From an uncultured Planctomycetaceae bacterium (GTDB taxonomy: Bacteria > Planctomycetota > Phycisphaerae > UBA1845 > UTPLA1), in the NCBI GenBank assembly GCA_938008425.1, contig CALLKH010000556.1, positions 1 to 10,378 of the forward strand: a stretch of DNA of 10,378 nucleotides, written 5' to 3'. Positions 1-9,000 of the stretch are shown here, piece after piece (position 1 is the stretch's first letter; every line of letters begins with the position of its first letter). Position numbers and translations under genes: made by a program. The notes below the pieces were generated by a model. That model saw only the letters and a list, made by a program, of their open reading frames with translations. It made no database searches and was not told where the DNA came from.

Positions 1-3000
1 ATTTCCGTGCGCGTCGTTGCATCTGACGGCGAGTTAGAGGCCTTCCAGGATTTCATTCTGAATGTCACGAATGACGCACTGTGTCCGCCGACCGAACGGC
101 CGGTGATTCACCGTGAGGCACTGCCGACTGCCCCGCAGGGACAGCCATTTGAGTATGTGTTCCGGCTTGCTAATCAGGCTCCTCCCCCGGGACTCGTATG
201 GTCATTGGAGGTTGCTCCCGCGGGGATGACGATCGGCGCCCAGTCGGGTTTGATCCGTTGGACGCCGCCGTTCGACGTGCCGTCGAGTGTAGTATGCCGA
301 GTCGTATCCGCTCGAAGCAGCGCTACCCATGATGTCTGTCGCGACTCCTACGCATTCCAGTTGAACGTTGAGGATCGCAACGTTTCGCCGGAGTTCGTCG
401 AACTCCCGTCATATAGTTTTACCGTCGAGGAAGATGAGTTCTTCAGCATCGATATCGACGCCATCGATGCCGATGGAGACAGTCTGCGATTCAGTTTGGT
501 CAGCGCGCCTCCGGGAATGGTCATTCATCCGCAACTCGGTGTGATTCGCTGGCGGCCTTCCCATACAGCGGTGTCCGATTTGAATGGTTCAGGATCGATT
601 CAGCTTCAGGCAACCGTGCGCGTGACGGACTCGGCGCAGTATTTCACCGACTTGAATCTGGACATCCTGTTGGTCGAGGTCGATGAGCCGCCTCGAATCA
701 TTAACGAGGCGCCGACCGTAGCGTTCGAGAATCGGCCAGGTCAGCCATTGTTACAGTATCGATATGAGATTCAGGTTTTGGATCCGGATACTTCACCGGG
801 GGCGATCACTTATCAACTTCTGCCGGGTGCGCCCGTGGGTATGTCGCTGGAAGCCAACGTTCTCAGTTGGGCTCCTGCGCCAGGCGATTCTGCCAACAGC
901 CCCTACTATGTTACGATTGCGGTTGGAGACCAATCCACGACCATACAAAAGACCATTCGAGTCAATGTTCTAGCGTTTCAGCCCAACTCCTCGAATTTAC
1001 CGCCGAGTATCGTGCAGACTCCGCCTCCGCCTCATTCCGTCGTCGTCGGTATGGAATACGCTTATACCGTCGTTGCGGTGGACCCCGATCCTCCGCCGGG
1101 CCTGACCGCTTCGGTGAATTACTCGCTGAGCATAGTTCCGATTCCAGCCAGCGGGGCGCCTCCGATTGATTCAGTGACGGGGGAGATTTCATGGTTTCCT
1201 GCGGTAGCCGATCTCGACAACGGAAACGCCAAGGTCTATCGCGTGACGCTGATTGCGACCGATGCCGGTGATTCCTCTCATACGCTGTCCTACGATTTGA
1301 CGGTTATTCCGGCCGGTGAAGGATGCGCCTTCCCGCCGCTCTACGATAGTTCTGCTCCGCCTGTCGCCCGGGTCGGAAGGCCGTATACCTATCAATTAAT
1401 CGTGTTCGATGCGGACGCGGCAAACCTGGAGTGCAGTGACCCGATTGTAGAACTCGTCCCGCCGAGCCTGGCGTTCGGCCCCGAATCGGGTGAATGGCAA
1501 ATCCCAGGCAACGTGGATTTCACCGTTTCACCGTATGCGGGCGCGCCGGGCAATTGGCTGGCGAACATGATTTGGACGCCAACTGTTGATCAGATCGGAT
1601 CACATTGGTTTGCCGTTCGAATCAAGGATGGTAACGGCGGAACGTCTAATGACGTTCAGTATGATCTCTTCAAAGTGAGCGTCTCCGCCGCGGGCCAGAA
1701 CCATCCGCCTCAATTCGACACTGAAGCGGTCCGTTCCGCCCGGGTTGGAGTGCCGTTCGCTTATTCACCTCATGCGACCGATCCCGATTTTGGTGACGTC
1801 GTTACGTACAGCATCTGTCCTCACCCGGCAGGCGCACAAATCAATCCGACGACTGGTGTCATCACGTGGACGCCTGAAGCAGGTCAGGAGGGTATGACGT
1901 CGTTCGCGGTATATGCCACTGATCGTCTCGGCCTTTTTGACAGGCAGGCCTTCGACGTTTCAGTTGTCGGAGAATCCGCCGCGATGAATACACCGCCGAA
2001 AATGTTCGCACCGCTGCATCAATTTGTGCAGCGCGGGAGCGGGGCCGGGTCGCCGGATTTAGTACTTGCCCTCAGCGCAGAGGACCTTGAAACGCCGTCT
2101 TGCGCTTTAACGATCGAGCGGGGCCCGGTCGGCGCCATCATCGTTGGCAATGAGCTCCGCTGGTCGCCGTCGTCGGCCCAGATTGGTACACATCGATTCA
2201 GAATACGTGCGACCGATGGTTCGGGTGCGTACGACGAAGTCGAGTTTCTGACGAGTGTTTCCGATTCAATGCCGACCGGAGTTCCTTACATCGTCTCACG
2301 AGTCCCGGCGATTTCCAGGGTTGCTCAGCCCTTCGAGCACCGACTCGTTTCCTATGTGGATGGTCCACCCATCGGCATCGTTTGGTCGCTGCGAAGAGCA
2401 CCTCAGGGGATGGTGATCGTCGTTGACGCCGGTCAAACGGTACTGAGCTGGATCCCGACCAGCGGTCAGGCAGGAACTTACTCTCTCATAATTCGTGCGA
2501 CGAGTGTCGAAGACCCCAATGTCTGGACCGAGCAGGAGTCTGAGCTGATTTGCCTCGCGACGGGCAATGATGCTCCGCCGAAGATCTGCTCCCTGCCGAT
2601 AGAGCGTGTGTCCATCCAGTCGCTCTCCTACGTTTACCCAATGACAGTCGAGGACGATGGCCGCCCCGAAGATCTGACGTTCGTGTCGCCGCTTCCTGTC
2701 GCTCCGCAGAACATGTCGATGGCTAACAACGGAGTCGTGAGTTGGCCCTTGGCGGGCGTTCTCCCGGGTACGTATCCGGTGACCGCCAGGGTGTTGGATG
2801 CCAGGCATGCGACGGACGAGCAGTCCTTCGGGTTGACCGTTCATAATGGCGCGTTCAACTGTCCGCCTCGGATCGTGTCGACGGCGCCAACGACGGCAAG
2901 TTCGGCGGCGGGAGTCCTGGAATACGATGTTATTGCAATCGATGATCAAGAGACGCCGCAGCAACTCCTTTACTCTCTGGAGACGACGGTCGCCGGGATG

Positions 3001-6000
3001 TCATTTGATCCGACCGTGACGAACAAGCTCGTCTGGAGCACCGGCTCGGTTGCTGCCGGAACTTATCGCGTCGTGATTCGCGTGACGGACTTGGACGGCG
3101 GAAGCGACGTTCAGGATTTCCTGATTGCGCTGTCGAGCAATGGCGCAAATCGTCCTCCGGAGATCGTGACCGAACCCGGTCGGTCCGTCCGGGAGGGCGG
3201 CGTGTTCTCCTACGCTCCGGTGGCCATCGATCCCGACGCCGCGGATCAGGCTTCACTGGTCTGGAGCGCTCAGGCATCGCCGTCGGTCACGGGATTCAAT
3301 CCCGCCATGCCCAATGGCGTCCTACAATGGAACACAGCCGGCCTGAGCGTGGGTGAAGTTCAATTCACCGTGAGGGTAACCGATCCCTCAAACGCATTCG
3401 ACGAGCAAACCTTCACAGTCGCAATTACGCCCAATCAGCCGCCTCGCATTACTTCCGTGCCTGCTGTCATGACTTTGGCGGGAAGTCCCTATTCCTACTC
3501 GCTCCGCGCAAGTGATCCGGATCATGAGGTGACCGAACTCACGTGGACGCTCTTGTCCCCATCGGGATTACCAAATGGGCCGAGCGTCACCCAGGCGACC
3601 TCGCTTGATTTTGCCAAGTTGCTCTGGGCCGCGCCGCCTGAAGGAAATTATCGCTTACGCCTCCGCGTTTCGGACGGCCTCGCGTATGACGAGCAGGAAT
3701 TCAACCTCAGGGTGGTCACCGATCCCGAGCAGCTAGATACCCAGTCGCCCACGGTTGAAATACAAGGTCCTCCTTCTATGTCGGTCTGGGATCTAACGGA
3801 GACCATCGATCCGACGCCCGTTCAACTTACGGTCATAGCGCACGATGACGGTCCGCTTCCCGATGGTACACCTGTAACCGTGATGTTGACCTCACATTTC
3901 CCCAATTCGGCGCCTGTTGTGGAAGATCTGTCAACCACACTTGCTGACGGTCACGCCAGCGTCATGTTCCAGGTCGCAATTTCTGGAACCTACGTTGTGG
4001 ATGCCGAGGTCACAGACGCGTTCGGAAAGAAGGGTCGAGATCAGCGCGTCTATTCGGCCGTCAGGGATCCGCAGTCCTGTGATTCGAATGATCCGGACCA
4101 CGAGACCTCCTGCATGACGGTCACGATCACCAACCTGATCGATGAGAACAACACCAGCCTGGATTTCGTCAACGCCGTGCCCGAAATCCGCGGAAGCCTC
4201 GTCATTAAGGGCCGTGCGCAGGATCATTTGGGGCAATTCAATCGGTACGAGCTTGCCTATCGGCCGACCGGTCGAGTCGATCTTGAACCCTTCGTCTTCC
4301 ATCAGGGCTTCGAGCCCGCCATCACGAATGTCGAACTGGGCTCACTCGATACGACCATGATGCCGAACGGCCTGTTCGATATTTTCCTTCGCGTCGCCAC
4401 GCTTGACGGCCGTTCAAGAACGGTGCGTGAGACCATTCGGGTCATCGGCGATCGGAAGATCGGCAACTTCACGCTTTCATTCACCGATTTGCAGGTCCCG
4501 CTGCCGGGCATACCGGCCACGGTGACACGAACCTATGACAGTCGCGACAGGTTCAGCCGGGACTTTGGCTACGGCTGGCGATTGGAAGTCGCCAGTTTGA
4601 AGATTCAGGAGTCGACTCCTGTTGGCCGCGGATGGGCGGTTCAGGGCGGCCTCATCGGTTGCTCGTTCGGCCAGAACCTGCCCCATGAGGTATCGGTGAC
4701 GTGGCCGAACGGCACGATTGAGACATTCGCGGTCCAGCCGCGTCCGTTCCCAGGCGACGGCCCGCAGTACGGCAGTGGTTGCGTGGCGTTCAACCTTGAT
4801 CCCGACAATAGCATCGAAATGGTGCGAACCTCTCGAGGAACCTCTGTCCTGGAGCCGCTCGGAACCCTCCCGTTGACGGTACTCAACACGAGTGAGCCCA
4901 ACCAGACGGTTACCGGAATGTTGTCGATCGACACCGAATTCGCAGTCGAGTGGAAGCCGACCGGATATCGCCTTACCACGCTCGATGGAGCTGTCTACGA
5001 GTTCTCCCGGGCTGATGGCGCCGTCGGCGTCTACGATCTGAGCCGCGTGGTGGATACAAACGGCAACACGCTGATCTTTGCGCCGGATGGCATCAAGCGA
5101 AATGAAACGGAGTACGTCATCCGCTTTGAGCGCGACGCGGAGGGTGTCATCCATCGCGTGGTCGATCCCGCCTCAAACGCGATCGTGTATCACTACGACG
5201 AACGCGGCGATCTCGTCAGGGTCGTGGATCGCTCCGGGAACGCAACGCAGCTCGTCTATAACCATGAGCATGGCCTGGAAGACGTCATCGATCCACGAGG
5301 CGTACGGGCGGTGCGAAATGTCTACGACGATTCCGACAGGCTGATCACCATCATCGACGCCGAAGGAAATCGCACGGAGTTTTGCAGGCCCACGCGCGAT
5401 CCGCTTCCGGCGGGCGCCATCGTTCCCGCCGACCTGGCCGGCGCGACGACGACTCGGCTGTATGACCTCACATTCCTTCAAAATGGCGGCTGTGCGAACT
5501 ACGAGTCCGTGATCGATGCGAAAGACGGCCAATCCCTCCTCTGCTACAACGACAATGGAAATGTGACTGCGTCTTTCGTTGCCCATCGTGAAGACGGCAA
5601 TGTACTAATCGATGCTCTAGCGCGGAATGATTTCGACGAACACTACAGAGTGCTATCGTCTACGGATGCGGTCGGACGCGTGGTCAGCGTCACATACAAG
5701 GGCGATACCGACCTCGTCGAAACTAAGACCGTTGAAGGACGAACTACCGCGTTCACCTACAACGCGCACGGTCAATTGCTGAAGACCATAGCCCCGGTGG
5801 GGAATTTTACCCAACAGGGGTTCGATGAATTCGGCAATCTAAAGTCTACTGTAGATGGTGAGCTTCAGGCTTCATACTACTACTACTACCCTGATGGCCA
5901 GATCCGCTGGATGTTGAATCGAAATGAAGAGCCAACGCAGTTTACCTATGACGACAAAGGTAACCTCAAGACAACAACTGACGCAGTGGGCAATACTGTC

Positions 6001-9000
6001 ACCTATGACTACGACCTCCTCGGGAATCGTACCGAAGAGACTCGCCAGGTTGCGCTGAATGGAATCTCGACGACGATTACCACGCATACGGTGTATGACG
6101 CATCGGGCCGCCCCGTACGCAGCATTAGCGCTTCCGGTGTTTCGACATGGACCACCTTCAACGCGATCGGCAAGCAGGAGACGACCACCGATTCGACCGG
6201 CCGCGTAACACGGTACGCGTACGACTCGCGCGGGAATCTGATTCGGACGACGCGCCCGGATGGTTTTAGCGAAGAGATCTTCTACGATGAACTCGGGCGC
6301 AGAGTTTCATCAATCGGCGCGGAAGGCCGCGTAACGCGGAATGTGTTTGACAACCTCGGTAATACGGTCAGGTCCTATGTGCCCGATCCAACTCCGGATG
6401 AACCCAGTGACGATGTATTCCATGAAACCGATTACGACGAAGCGGGCCGGATGACGGCGATCTATGCACTTAGGCGGGAGGGGCAGGATGCCGTGAAGAC
6501 GGCGGAGTACTTCTATCCTGGAGATGTCGTCGGCGGCGACACGGTGCCGCCCAACGAGCAATGGTTGCGCACCCGCGTCAAAGCGCGGAATCCGAACGAT
6601 CCGAGCCAGCAATTGGGCATGGACCAGACCCTGTACATGTCGAAGTCCATTGTCGATGACAACGGGAGACAAATATCTTCGGTCGACGCGAAATCGAATG
6701 TCACCCAGTTCGTGTACGACCGCAACGATCAACTTCGAAGGACCATATATCCGCCAGATGGTGAAGGCGGCGTGCCGACCGATTCGAAGACCGACTACGC
6801 CCCGGAAGGCCGTAAGATCGACGAGTACGATCAAGCGGGCCGGCACACCCACTACGATTATGATGCTCTCGGACGGCTGGAAGCGGTGGTCGATGCGAAG
6901 GGCCTGCGATCCGAGTACAAGTACGACGATCTCGGCAATCGCACCGAACAACGTGATGCCCGTAACGGCCATCCTGACGATTCGGTTCCCCGCGTAACGA
7001 AGATGGCGTACGACATTCGCGGAAACATGATTCAGCGAACGCTTCCGCTCGGCCAACTTGAGACCTGGACATACAACGAGCTGGGCGAACGGACGGGTCA
7101 CACAGACTTCAACGGAGCGACCAAGCTCTACCATTACAACGACGAGCATCGACTGGATCGAATTGACATGCCCAGCGTTCCGCGGGAATTGGACATACTC
7201 CCGGCGGACGGCAACGCGCCGGCTGTAGGCCGATGCATGATGTTCGCGGACGCCACAGACACGGATTACTACTTCTCGTGCAGTCATACTGTCGCGGGCC
7301 ATACTGCTTCGATCATTCAATTCGAAGGGGCTGACAGCATTACGGGCCTTCCTGCAGGCGACACACCCGACGCAAACGGAGAGTATCAATTCGGCTTTAC
7401 TTTCACGCCGAACACGGATCAGAGGGCGTCCATTGTCGCCGGGACCGCATTCCTGCGCATGGTGACGAGTTCGCAAGGCACGCTTTCGTGCCAGCTCATC
7501 GCGCCGGTGCTGACGCCCGTGGAGTACAGCTACCAGACGCCGAGCGGTCGCCCCGAGATCTTTGGCGACGACTATTATGTCTATAACGATCGCGGTCAGT
7601 TATGGATCGAGTACAAAGCGTCGAACGATTCGATCTGGTACCAATACGACGACGCGGGCAACCGAACGGAAATCCGCGTTCAGTACAGTACACCGGGCGG
7701 CTTAAAGATCCACAAAATCGAGTTCGAGTATGACGAATTGAATCGGCTCATCCGCGCGAGTGAGGTCATCGGAACGGAGAAGAAGAGCACGTGGTACGCC
7801 TACGACGAGAACGGGAACCGCAAGGCCGTCCTCTATCCGAATGATACGCTTGTTACGTACACCTATGACAATCTCAATCGCCTCACTGAGCTTAAGAACG
7901 AGTTTGTGGGTGGAGCGGTGATCAGTCACTTCCGCTACACGCTGGGTCCCGCCGGAAGTCGTACGAAGGTGGAGGAACTCCATACCGATTCCGGCAGCGG
8001 TCCCAGGACCGTCGTCTACGATTACGACGAACTTTACCGCCTCGAGAGAGAGACGATCACGCACGATCCCAATGGCCGAAACGGGGAGATCGTGTACACA
8101 TACGACGCGGTGGGCAATCGGCGTCGGATGGTCAGCACGGTGTCCGGCACCGTTTCGCGCATTGATTATAAGTACGACGAAAACGACCGCCTGCTCTCCG
8201 AAACCCGGTGGGATTCCGTGGCTGGGGGACCGGGCTTTGACGACGGTTCGCGCATGGCAGATGCCAGCGAACTCAAGGTACCGGGCCGGCGCGTGCCGTC
8301 CTCGTGGTCGGGTTGGTTCGTGCTCGGCGTAGTCTCGGTCAGCATGGGGGCTCTCTTGGCGCCGTTCGCATTCATGCGAAGGCGAAGCCGCGAAGGTCGC
8401 CGCTCGCGCGTGCAGCGCGTCTTCTCCTCCATGATCAGTCTGTTCCTGTTGCCGATGATGCTGATCGGTGCGGAGAACATCGCGGATGCAGGTCAGCAGT
8501 CGCTGGAATACCACGCCCTGCAAACAGCTGTCGCAGCTGCGCAGGGCGCGGTGAACCCCGTGCAGGCGGCGGGCGCCGCGGCGCAGGCGCTCGCGTCCGG
8601 CGTGATGGGGCCGACTGAGCCGCTGACGCGAATCGTCTATTCCTGGGACGCCAACGGCAATCTCCGGTCGAAGGAGGCAAAGGACCTGAGCGCGCCGAAT
8701 GTGCAGGGCCCGAAGGATACCTACACCTACGATTACCAGAACCGGCTGATCAAATTGGACCGCCAGATCGGCGGCTCGCTCAGCGCGAGCTATGACTACG
8801 ACGCAAGCGGCATCCGTCGCGGGCAGAAAGTGGGCGGCATCGCGACGCGGTTCATCACAGATCGGTCATTCGCTTATGCACAAGTGCTTGTGGAGGTTTC
8901 TACAACTAATTCGGGGGGCGGTGGCGGAGCGCCGGCCGACGTAACGACGTATGTCTACGGCGACGATCTGATCAGCAGGACGCGAATCGGCGTGAACAAG

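Noticed and set aside
7..9. GTG as the start codon of the giant gene
   Set aside because: The frame is open to base 1 and the residues before the GTG continue the strand of an Ig-like domain, so the gene begins upstream of the window.
1..4110. Calcium-binding cadherin assignment for all stalk repeats
   Set aside because: Acidic D-x-D loops occur in several units but are not conserved throughout, so the general Ig/He_PIG-like call is safer.
6310..7476. Long antisense open frame of about 388 codons, and others such as 7702-8523, 4477-5154 and 2296-2964 on the minus strand
   Set aside because: They lie fully opposite the RHS/Ig coding frame, have no recognisable domains, and are explained by GC-rich codon bias and the YD/Ig repeat structure of the sense gene.
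8374..8376. Internal ATG before the Arg-rich loop as a restart of a separate secreted RHS protein
   Set aside because: It precedes a signal-peptide-like segment, but I see no good ribosome binding site in front of it and the surrounding frame is continuous YD-repeat protein. Kept only as an evolutionary hint.
8911..8930. G-rich run (six G, then GGTGGCGG) as a frameshift site or G-quadruplex
   Set aside because: The frame reads cleanly through as a poly-glycine linker, and the runs are too few and short for a convincing quadruplex.
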